Made by a program: the position numbers and the translations under genes
Origin: Chlamydia trachomatis
GTDB taxonomy: Bacteria; Chlamydiota; Chlamydiia; Chlamydiales; 2-12-FULL-49-11
Assembly (NCBI GenBank): GCA_945872565.1
Contig: CAMBZN010000003.1
Location: forward strand, 41,341-105,340
Length of the DNA: 64,000 nt
Direction: 5' to 3'
Notes under the pieces: model-generated
The model's input: the letters and a program-made list of their open reading frames with translations, nothing else
The model's database searches: none
Told to the model about the DNA's origin: nothing
Shown here: positions 9,176 through 16,300 of the stretch, piece after piece
Position numbering within the stretch: the first letter of the stretch is position 1
Layout: each line of letters begins with the position of its first letter

Positions 9176-10021
9176 CTAATTTACTTTTTTTAGCCACTTT
9201 AGAATTGTTTGCATCATTTCCCTATTGATAACAATTGAAAGGTGCTTTTCATTTTCGATGATTTTGATTTTATCTTCATTCAGTATTTTTTTAAATTCAA
9301 GAGGTTCCATAAGCTCATCATCTTTGCCGATAAAACATATGTAGTTATCCCCTAGATTTTTAATTTCACTCTCATATCGTACTCTTGGATGATAGGAAGC
9401 GTTTAGATTAAAAGTATAAGAAAGCGTTTCAGTTCCATCTCTAAATTCCCTTGGCATATGAAACGAAATAACCTTCAGCTGATTAAATTTTTTTATCCCA
9501 AAACCATTTAAAATGAAAAGTAAGACAATTTTAAAAATCGAAACTTCAGCCCAAGAACTCTTTTTTTTCATTGTAGGTGCTGTAGGAATAGCTGGGGCTA
9601 AAAGAATCATTCCAGTAAAAGAGTTTCTATATTTACTTCCCGCTAAGCGAATAGCAAGTCCACCACCGCTTGAATGTCCAAGTAAATAAATTTTCTTACC
9701 TTGAAGATTTAGATATTGAATCAAATCCATTATATCATCTTCAAGCTGCCCTATATATGCGCAATCTCCAGCTGTTTTTCCTGAACCAAAATGCCCCCTT
9801 AAATTAGGAACAATTACTTGACCAATTTCTTTTGAGAAAAATTTTGCCAAATGATGCAAATACTCTCCATGAGAACCAGATCCATGCAAGCAAATAATCA
9901 CTATATCTGAATCAACACCCTCATAAAAACGATAGCTTAATCCTTCCTCATCTCTTGCTTTAAAAGTCTTTAAAGCAGGTAGATCAACTTTTTCTTCTAA
10001 TAAAAATTTAGGGAAATCCAT
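9176..10021 (-). CDS. Alpha/beta hydrolase (lysophospholipase-like)
   Basis: 281 residues of a serine hydrolase. An oxyanion segment LHGSGSHGEY comes first, then the nucleophile elbow GHSSGGG (Ser near residue 117), a candidate acid in GKDDELMEP (near 232) and a candidate His in ENEKHLSI (near 259), so a full triad is visible. There is no signal peptide, so it probably acts in the cytosol. The overall pattern resembles monoglyceride lipase or lysophospholipase-type proteins; the substrate cannot be read from sequence. It lies in the 3-kb insert between the two 173-bp repeats. Confidence 0.85.
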   Translation of the reverse strand: MDFPKFLLEEKVDLPALKTFKARDEEGLSYRFYEGVDSDIVIICLHGSGSHGEYLHHLAKFFSKEIGQVIVPNLRGHFGSGKTAGDCAYIGQLEDDIMDLIQYLNLQGKKIYLLGHSSGGGLAIRLAGSKYRNSFTGMILLAPAIPTAPTMKKKSSWAEVSIFKIVLLFILNGFGIKKFNQLKVISFHMPREFRDGTETLSYTFNLNASYHPRVRYESEIKNLGDNYICFIGKDDELMEPLEFKKILNEDKIKIIENEKHLSIVINREMMQTILKWLKKVN

Positions 10022-10042
10022 TTATCACTCATCGGCTTTTGT

Positions 10043-10297
10043 TTATTTATTTATAATAGTTGCGTCTATTTCGACTAACTGATTTTCATGTCCAAGAATG
10101 GCTACGCCCAAAAGAGTTGCTGGAGGCACAATTCCATTAAAATACTCTTTTACAGCTTGCCAAGCCTCACTTAGAGAGCCTATGCTACCAACAACATAGA
10201 TAGTGATTTGTTGGATATCACACTTTAACAATAAATCAAGATTTGAAGGAGAGGTTTTATGCTTTAATATCAATTTTACAAAAGGTCTTTTAATCAT
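10043..10297 (-). pseudogene. RidA/YjgF-like C-terminal fragment
   Basis: 84 residues. The last 55 or so (QQITIYVVGSIGSLSEAWQAV, then PPATLLGV and LVEIDATI) fit the second half of RidA-family proteins, which deaminate reactive enamine/imine intermediates. The first half of the fold is missing or replaced by about 28 unrelated residues; the normal length is near 125-130. The open frame could still be translated, but an active trimer is unlikely. It sits between the alpha/beta hydrolase and the nucleoside phosphorylase-like gene. Confidence 0.65.
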
Positions 10298-10322
10298 TTT
10301 TGAAGTAAACTGTCAGAAAAAA

Positions 10323-11150
10323 TTACTGAAGCACTAGTTCTCTCGAGCTTATTTGTGCCATTGAAAATTCTAAAGCCCATTCTGCCAGTTGGTGTAAATT
10401 ATCTCTCACCGCTTGGTCCTTAATACGTGGAGTCCATTCTTCTTGAGTAAGCGAATCACTAATAACAAACAAAGAGAGGGTCTGAACTTTTTTCTCTTTA
10501 CCAATAGCGTATAGAGTTGCCGCTTCCATTTCAACTACACTACACCCTAATTTGCTAACACGCAAAACATCTTCCTTTGTTTCTTTAAAAATAGCGGAAA
10601 AACTCCAAGCAGTTGCAGGATAAAATTGAGATAGTTTCCGCTCTTTTGTAAAATATTCCCAATTAAAAAGCATTTCTTGATCAGCTTCAATAAAGTTCTG
10701 ATTTTTTGAAAGATAAAGATGAGCGACTCCATCTTCAGCTAATGCTTTAAAACAAACAACAAAGTCAGCAATTTGATGTTGATTCATTAATTCCCCAGCA
10801 GTTCCAACAGCAATAAACTTTTTCACCCCTAGACTAATTAATTCTTCTATTTTTATCGCAAGTCCTGGTGCTCCAACTCCCCAATCCCCTAAAATGCCTA
10901 CTCTTCCATTATCTACGGAATAATAATGAGAAAGTGCTTTTGATGGTTGGAATTCTGGATACTTTTTAAGGAGATATTGCAAAGTTGATTGCTGATAACA
11001 AACTAACACCATTTCCGGAACCTGAAAATCTCCTAAATAGCCAAACTTTCTTTTGTGATCAAGCAGCTTTTCAGCTGTAACAATAGGTTCCTTAGCGCTA
11101 ATAAAGAGTGTTGCATACATTGAATAAACCAATAAAAAATAGTTTTTCAT
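10323..11150 (-). CDS. Exported nucleoside phosphorylase / nucleosidase family protein
   Basis: About 275 residues with an N-terminal signal-like segment (KNYFLLVYSMYATLFISA) ahead of a PNP/UDP-phosphorylase fold: VGTAGELM near the middle and VEMEAATLYAIGKEKKVQTLS close to the C-terminus, the ribose- and base-binding region. The family cleaves nucleosides to base and sugar, or sugar-1-phosphate. The frame opens at a GTG three codons earlier, but AGGTG spacing favours the ATG at 11150. An exported member could act on host-derived nucleosides in the periplasm; that location is inferred from the leader only. Confidence 0.8.
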   Translation of the reverse strand: MKNYFLLVYSMYATLFISAKEPIVTAEKLLDHKRKFGYLGDFQVPEMVLVCYQQSTLQYLLKKYPEFQPSKALSHYYSVDNGRVGILGDWGVGAPGLAIKIEELISLGVKKFIAVGTAGELMNQHQIADFVVCFKALAEDGVAHLYLSKNQNFIEADQEMLFNWEYFTKERKLSQFYPATAWSFSAIFKETKEDVLRVSKLGCSVVEMEAATLYAIGKEKKVQTLSLFVISDSLTQEEWTPRIKDQAVRDNLHQLAEWALEFSMAQISSRELVLQ

Positions 11151-11255
11151 AAAAAACACCTAAATTTTAATGAAATATTAACAAACACATTCAATATTGT
11201 CTAGGGCAATTCCCACGACTGTAGGTACTTTTTAGAAATATCGTTTTGGTATGCC

Positions 11256-11298
11256 GATTGTAATTTGAAGTGCACGTATTGAATTAAAAAAAAGAATA
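11256..11298 (+). repeat. 43-bp repeat, first copy (inverted partner at 15651-15693)
   Basis: GATTGTAATTTGAAGTGCACG and the following 22 bases are identical, on the opposite strand, to 15651-15693. A related shorter copy lies at 52404-52423. It is not coding here. The partner lies inside a degenerate ISAs1-like element, so this is probably an element scrap. Confidence 0.9.
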
Positions 11299-11410
11299 AT
11301 GAATATGTTAGCTTCAAAAGAATATATAGTCATATTTTCAAAAATAGAAAAAATGGAGGCAGACTCCACCAAGAGCTAAGACATAAAGGAAAAAAATATC
11401 ACAAACATAA

Positions 11411-11583
11411 GCGGTGGTCATATTTTAAAAGCATTTTTTGATTGATTTGTAAAAGGACACTCTTCTCAATAAAAACCTTCTGAATTAAGGATGCTTTTAG
11501 ATCAAAAAATTAATATGAATATAAATTAGTTTGAATTAATCTTAACATTCTGCTAAATTTTATTTCTTTTAAAAAATTTACCC
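11411..11583 (+). repeat. 173-bp direct repeat, right copy
   Basis: Right-hand partner of 8249-8421. It runs straight into the leader and start of paralogue 2 (11596), so this copy keeps the original promoter-to-gene arrangement. The DNA between the copies (8422-11410) holds four genes with no counterpart in the other duplicated unit. Confidence 0.95.
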
Positions 11584-11595
11584 TATAGGACTTGT

Positions 11596-12417
11596 ATGAA
11601 TGGCATTCAAAAACCAGATCTAATCAATTTTAATGTCGCTTTTGAAGGAAGCTTTAAAGACACCTCAGGTGAATCTTTACAAGGGCGCATCAAAGCGATC
11701 ACATTACATGTGGAGTCTTTAAAGAAATCCTTTGTTGCACAAGTTGCAGGAAAAGTAAACCATGGAGCACGATCGTATTTACAGTTTTTAACTAGTGCAA
11801 ATACGGGTGATCGATTGGTACCTGTTCAAAGGGTGAACAATTTAACAATTTCAGCATCATTCATCCCAAATCTTTCAATTAGAGTTTGTTTGAATGATGG
11901 GACACTAAGAAACCTTAGAGTTGCATGCCCAGCAAATGTACAGCCTAACGAAAAATACACTCTTTTAATCACTCATGACCAAACTGATGCGCTATCTGTT
12001 GAATTTCAACCACAAATTACACCTACATGCACTTGTAGTATAAAAACTTCCCTATCAGGTCCTTTTAAAGAAAACGTGCCCCTATCACACTTTAATGAAA
12101 CAGATCTTAGTGATACGGAGCTGGACCTGATGACTAAAAATGATCTATTTGCTCTTTTTTTCAGAAATAACGAGCGTGTTCTTGCATGCCTTCCTCCAAA
12201 AGAAAATTATCAAGACCGGGTAAAAGGAGATCATTTTGACATTTCCGATTTCGAAAAACTCATTCAATTTACGCATAGAATAAGTACAGCAATAAAAGGA
12301 AAAATCCCTGATTCAACCGATACCGATACAAAGCAATTGTGTCAAGGACTTTATGAAAAAACATTACAGAATGTAACATTTATTACTAAAGCGGTAAGAG
12401 CTTCCAATAAACTCTAA
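11596..12417 (+). CDS. Unknown protein, paralogue 2 of a duplicated pair
   Basis: 273 residues, paralogous to the 7017-7829 product. The N-terminal domain is highly conserved (VAFEGS, RSYLQFLTSANTGDRL, NDGTLRNLRVA). This copy has an 11-12 residue extension near the start (KDTSGESLQG), and its C-terminal ~130 residues have diverged. There is no signal peptide or membrane segment. ATAGGA precedes the ATG. It is followed after 69 bases by the intact SprT/DUF2786 gene, with which it was duplicated as a unit. Function unknown. Confidence 0.72.
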   Translation: MNGIQKPDLINFNVAFEGSFKDTSGESLQGRIKAITLHVESLKKSFVAQVAGKVNHGARSYLQFLTSANTGDRLVPVQRVNNLTISASFIPNLSIRVCLNDGTLRNLRVACPANVQPNEKYTLLITHDQTDALSVEFQPQITPTCTCSIKTSLSGPFKENVPLSHFNETDLSDTELDLMTKNDLFALFFRNNERVLACLPPKENYQDRVKGDHFDISDFEKLIQFTHRISTAIKGKIPDSTDTDTKQLCQGLYEKTLQNVTFITKAVRASNKL

Positions 12418-12486
12418 TTTTAATAAATGTAATATCAATGAAAATTATTTTTCAAAATAACACCTATTTCAGGTAAACTATTTCGC

Positions 12487-13551
12487 ATGTTTGTGTACTC
12501 AGAAAAAATCATCGAATTTATTAAGAAGCTCACCTTCACTGTGAAAAAGATTCTTCATGAGGAGGTGGGTCTTAAAGTTCATGGGGATCGCTTTTTTGAT
12601 AAATCAGGGAAGTTTTCCTTTCCCATTAAAATAGTTATTTTTAATAGCAAGGGGAAGCTTGGGTATTTTGATGCAAATTTTTTAGAGCTTGGTTTTCATC
12701 AAAGTGTGATTTATAGCTCAAAAGAGATGCTTGAAAATCTTATTAGGCATGAACTTGCTCACTACCTAACTTATATTAAGTACCGTGAGGGATTTTTGCC
12801 CCACGGCGCTGAATTTAAATCCATTTGCAAAGAATATCATTGGGGAAAAGAGGTCTATGAAGCAAGTACGACCACCAACGATACTCCCCTTATAGAAAAA
12901 AGCAATATTGCTAGAAAAATTGAAAAGCTCCTTGCCCTTGGAACAAGCACAAACCCCCATGAATCGAGCCTTGCTATTCTTAAATCAAGAGAGCTCCTTC
13001 TTAAACATAATATTTCCGACGCTTTTAATAACGAGGGTGAAATCATTTTAAAGCGCATTCTCAAGCAAAATCGAATGAACGCTAAAATTCAAAGCTGCAG
13101 TCATATCTTAAAAACGTTTTTTGTAAGCACGGTTTATTCTTATGGTACAGGCTGCCTCTATCTTGAAATTATTGGAAGTGCTGTGAATGTTGAAATTGCT
13201 GAATATATAGCAAACGTTCTTGATGGTGAATTAGATCGACTTTGGGCTGCATCAGGTTTGAAAGGACTATCTGCAAAAAACTCATTTTTTGATGGGATTG
13301 CAAAAGGATACTGTAAAAAAATTGAAAATCTTAACAACAAGCATGACGGGCGGGTGGCAAATGCGTTAATGAAAATTGAAAACACGCTTGCTCTTGCTCA
13401 ATCTCTTATCTATCCACACCTTTCTCGATCGAAAACATCTCGTAGACTCTGCCCCCTAGCCTCCTCTTTGGGGGAGCAGGCGGGCAAGAACCTAGAGTTT
13501 AAAAAAGCGATGACAACCTCTTCGGCGGCCACAAAGCTTTTAGAAAAGTAG
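12487..13551 (+). CDS. SprT-like zinc metalloprotease fused to DUF2786
   Basis: 354 residues. The N-terminal ~130 form a SprT-like domain with the zinc motif HELAH near residues 88-92 (IRHELAHYLTYIKYREGF) and a further His in HGAEF. Residues ~140-180 match DUF2786 (ARKIEKLLALGTSTNPHESS, then SRELLLKHNI). The C-terminal ~170 residues are probably the domain that usually follows DUF2786. SprT/Spartan relatives degrade DNA-bound proteins, but this combination is mostly seen in poorly characterised mobile-DNA proteins. The start is judged from the leader shared with the broken copy at 7890. Confidence 0.82.
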   Translation: MFVYSEKIIEFIKKLTFTVKKILHEEVGLKVHGDRFFDKSGKFSFPIKIVIFNSKGKLGYFDANFLELGFHQSVIYSSKEMLENLIRHELAHYLTYIKYREGFLPHGAEFKSICKEYHWGKEVYEASTTTNDTPLIEKSNIARKIEKLLALGTSTNPHESSLAILKSRELLLKHNISDAFNNEGEIILKRILKQNRMNAKIQSCSHILKTFFVSTVYSYGTGCLYLEIIGSAVNVEIAEYIANVLDGELDRLWAASGLKGLSAKNSFFDGIAKGYCKKIENLNNKHDGRVANALMKIENTLALAQSLIYPHLSRSKTSRRLCPLASSLGEQAGKNLEFKKAMTTSSAATKLLEK

Positions 13552-13677
13552 TTATAGTCGATTGAACAATACCACTACACCGCATTTTAATTTTTAACCC
13601 CATGGTAACAATGGTAACCGCCTTAGATTCCTTTGGAAGGTTATTTAAAAGTGAATAAAAAAGAAGGAGAAGAAAAT

Positions 13678-14012
13678 ATGGATTTTGAAATGATTGGGCC
13701 CGCATTAGAATTAGGCCTTTCAGCTATTGGGACATTAATTGGTTGTGGTATACCTGGGATTGCTTCTCATGCTTTAATGAGTAGAGTTGATGAAGGACAC
13801 GCAAAGTTACTTGGACTTTCTGCAGCGCCTGGAATTGGTGAATGCTCTGGTAATGCCATTATGTTTGCAGCAATTTATCAGGGAAAAGCAAGTGTATCTG
13901 CAATTTGGCTGTTTCTAGAAAACCAGCCGTCTTTGGTAAAACCTTTGTCGCAATTGGTATAGTAGAGTCATTTACTCTTTTCGCATTTGCTTTTACCCTT
14001 CTTTTAATCTAA
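13678..14012 (+). pseudogene. atpK: Remnant of V-ATPase proteolipid subunit K
   Basis: GAAGGAG precedes an ATG that opens a clear chlamydial-type V-ATPase K (rotor proteolipid) reading frame: IGCGIPGIASHALMSR, DEGHAKLLGLSA. After about 50 residues some 30 residues of membrane helix are missing. The frame resumes (QGKASVSAIW) and then shifts: the last helix, with the ion-binding Glu in VAIGIVESFTLFAFAF, is in another frame and ends at a TAA at 14010-14012. The intact gene would be about 140 residues. The visible V-ATPase operon runs off the left edge, where a working atpK is expected. Confidence 0.88.
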
Positions 14013-14122
14013 CTTTAACTAGGGCGTTTCTTCAATTGAAGTTTGTAGAGTAGCCTGCATTCAAGCAAGCTACGTATTTTTCTTTTCTCATAAATTAAAA
14101 ACTTGAACCAAGGCTTTATGAA

Positions 14123-15379
14123 TCAGAGTACGCTTGTTTGTGATATGGGGTATTTTTTTTGCATTTCTGCTATTAGGTTGTCAAATTCAACTTCGAACTC
14201 CTCTTCAGTGTATTTTTTACACGCCGCCGAAGGTTGTAAAAAACATTCAAGGCGGGTTCTTTGCGCAGATAATACACCAAATGCATACACCTTGCAGTAA
14301 CTCTCGTTAAATATAGAACCAGGAAAAAAGAATTCGCCTACTAGATCAGGAAAGCTTCTCTTTATTTGAACATATTGCATTCCTGCTTTCGAGGCAGCAT
14401 CGTCACCTTTACTAAAAAGTACATCTCCTAAATGTTTTAAAATCTTAATAAGATTATATCTTGTATCAAAATTTTGCAAGTTTGAAATATTTTCTTCAAA
14501 AATCTGTAGCTGACTTTCCAATTGTTTTTTTATATCTCCGGTTGATTCTCCAATTAGAAACTCCAGTAATTCCTTATACTCCTTGCTTGAATTCCAAAAT
14601 GAAGGATGCCTATAATCTAATCGTGTTTTTGCAGGAAGGTTAGATAGCCATAATGCAACAGTACTTGCAGGGAAAAATAAGTCTTGAGTTAGGCAAACGA
14701 AACCAACAGACTCCTCCTTAATATAACTCTCAACACCATCATAGCTAATAGGATCTTCATAAGAAGCGAATTTATCTAAAGAGGGCAGGACTGAGGTTAA
14801 GGAAAAAAGTCTTAGATTAATGTTTTTTCCATTATGCACAAAGAAAGGAGGATTTTCTATTACAGAACCAGAGGGTATTGAAATATCTTCTTCAGTAGCA
14901 GCAAAACCTTGAGGTGCCACTTGTGCTGCTTGTCGGGCGGATGCACCGACGCCTTCTGCTACTACTGCGGCGGCTTCTGCTACTGCGGCGGCTTCTGCTA
15001 CTGCGGCGGCTTCTGCTACTACTGCGGCGGCTTCTGCTACTGCGGCGGCTTCTGCTACTGCGGCGGCGGCTTCTTCTGCGGCGGCGGCTTCTTCTGCGGC
15101 GGCTTCTTCTGCGGCGGCTTTTTCAATTTTAATGGCCCTTTCAAAAGCAGATAGATTTACAAATATTCCTATACCAACAACTGTTGCCACTAATGCAGTT
15201 ACTGGGAAGAATAAAATCATAATCGAAATCTGAGTAATTATACGACTCAAAGGAGATTTTTCATTCTTTTTAAATTTCAATTGAGAATCATCACTTTTCG
15301 TATACTCCCTTAAAGGATCAACTACAGTAAGCCATCTATTAAGATTTTGTAAAATATCCTTACTTTTCGGTACTGTCAT
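14123..15379 (-). CDS. Membrane protein with long Ala/Glu/Val repeat, Inc-like layout, unknown
   Basis: 418 residues: a ~45-residue polar N-terminus, a hydrophobic segment near residues 48-78 (ISIMILFFPVTALVATVVGI), then about 55 residues of AAEEA / AAAVAEA repeats predicted to form a long helix, then a ~250-residue soluble C-terminal domain with no motif I know. There is no signal peptide. The plan (N-terminal membrane segment, repeat linker, unique tail) is the same as in the 5866-6813 gene, though the sequences differ. It could be a secreted membrane effector, by inference from layout only. Confidence 0.65.
   Translation of the reverse strand: MTVPKSKDILQNLNRWLTVVDPLREYTKSDDSQLKFKKNEKSPLSRIITQISIMILFFPVTALVATVVGIGIFVNLSAFERAIKIEKAAAEEAAAEEAAAAEEAAAAVAEAAAVAEAAAVVAEAAAVAEAAAVAEAAAVVAEGVGASARQAAQVAPQGFAATEEDISIPSGSVIENPPFFVHNGKNINLRLFSLTSVLPSLDKFASYEDPISYDGVESYIKEESVGFVCLTQDLFFPASTVALWLSNLPAKTRLDYRHPSFWNSSKEYKELLEFLIGESTGDIKKQLESQLQIFEENISNLQNFDTRYNLIKILKHLGDVLFSKGDDAASKAGMQYVQIKRSFPDLVGEFFFPGSIFNESYCKVYAFGVLSAQRTRLECFLQPSAACKKYTEEEFEVEFDNLIAEMQKKYPISQTSVL
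14952..15121. repeat. GCGGCTTCTGCTACT-type tandem repeats
   Basis: An imperfect array of 12-18 bp units built from GCGGCTTCTGCTACT and GCGGCTTCTTCT inside the 418-aa gene. All units are multiples of three and code for AEA/EEA-type alanine-rich repeats on the minus strand. The local GC content is far above its surroundings. Confidence 0.9.
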
Positions 15380-15650
15380 GCTAAACTCTTCATTTTTTGA
15401 TAAAATTATAACAATTTAAATAAATTTAAATCAATAAAAAGCGATTAAACTATTAATAGATTGTTATTAAACATTAATTAATGTAAAAAACAGTTTAACT
15501 TTTGCTATAGAGGGTCATGAATCTCCTCTTTCTATTAAAATATAAATTTGTCATCTTTGGTCACAGGTTAGGTGATGATACAGCTTAGTCATAAAGTCTC
15601 CTTGTGTTTTTGTTGTTAATTTCACAATAGAAATTTTTTCATCGCCTACC

Positions 15651-15693
15651 TATTCTTTTTTTTAATTCAATACGTGCACTTCAAATTACAATC
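15651..15693 (-). repeat. 43-bp repeat, second copy
   Basis: Identical to 11256-11298 on the opposite strand. It lies just beyond the transposase stop codon, inside the presumed IS right end. Confidence 0.9.
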
Positions 15694-15717
15694 AGAGGGG
15701 TTAAAATCAAGTATTTA

Positions 15718-16110
15718 TTATGTATTGTAAGAACTTTTTAGAATTGTTACATTCCGTTGCCAATGAAGGCAATTTTCAATACCCCAGTGACTTTGTATAA
15801 TCTTCCCTTGGTGCTCGATCCCAGGCTGTAAGCTTGATATGAAAAAGCGGATTTCAGCACTTTCTTTAGTTCCTTTCAAAATTGTTCTCCTTACTGATAT
15901 AATAGATTTCAAACCTGACCAATCTTTTAATTGAGGTAGCCAATTCAAATGAGGTTCTGTCCTATGAGTAATTTCTTCATAGTCATTAGAGGAACAAATA
16001 ATTGCCATGATAGCTGTACAAATAATGTTCTGTAAGCTGTAGATGCGATTTCGATCCTTTCTAGAATCATTTAGCTCACTAAAAGCTATTAATATAGTTT
16101 ATGTAGACAT
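15718..16110 (-). pseudogene. ISAs1-family transposase, N- and C-terminal parts joined by deletion
   Basis: From 16110 the frame reads M-S-T-stop, then continues AFSELNDSRKDRNRIYSLQN and AIMAIICSSNDYEEI, matching the N-terminal region of ISAs1-type transposases. It then jumps straight to the C-terminal part (LKSIISVRR, FFISSLQPG, SHWGIENCLHW). The roughly 200-residue centre with the DDE catalytic residues is absent. With the early stop as well, it cannot encode an active enzyme. The frame remains open across the deletion, so the loss was in frame. Confidence 0.82.
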
Positions 16111-16251
16111 GATATCAACGAAAACTTTTTTCCTTGTAAAATTGGAGAGAAAGTTTCGTTCTAGATCAATTTACTATCAGTTAGAATCTTCATAAGTTAG
16201 CCCTGTGACAATGGTGGTATTGAGACAAAGATTAAGCAATTTGTTCTAGTT

Positions 16252-16290
16252 AAAAAAAAGATCGTACTTTCATAGAAAATACGATCTTTT
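16252..16290 (-). terminator. Rho-independent terminator after rpoC
   Basis: On the minus strand an 11-bp stem (AAAAGATCGTA / TACGATCTTTT) is followed by a T-run, 10 bases past the rpoC stop. It ends the long ribosomal-protein / RNA polymerase transcription unit. Confidence 0.9.
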
Positions 16291-16300
16291 AATAGAAACT

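Larger units (their letters stand above)
15560..16210 (-). mobile_element. Internally deleted ISAs1-like insertion sequence (candidate)
   Basis: Imperfect inverted termini GTCACAGGTTAGGTGATG (from 15560 on the plus strand) and GTCACAGGGCTAACTTATG (from 16210 on the minus strand) enclose the transposase remnant. At about 650 bases the element is roughly half the usual IS length, in line with loss of the catalytic core. No convincing target-site duplication is visible. The termini were matched by eye, so the exact ends are tentative. Confidence 0.5.

Noticed and set aside
14909..15154. Plus-strand open frames rich in Cys/Gly/Tyr or Leu/Arg
   Set aside because: They are shadows of the alanine-repeat segment of the minus-strand gene and have no ribosome-binding site.
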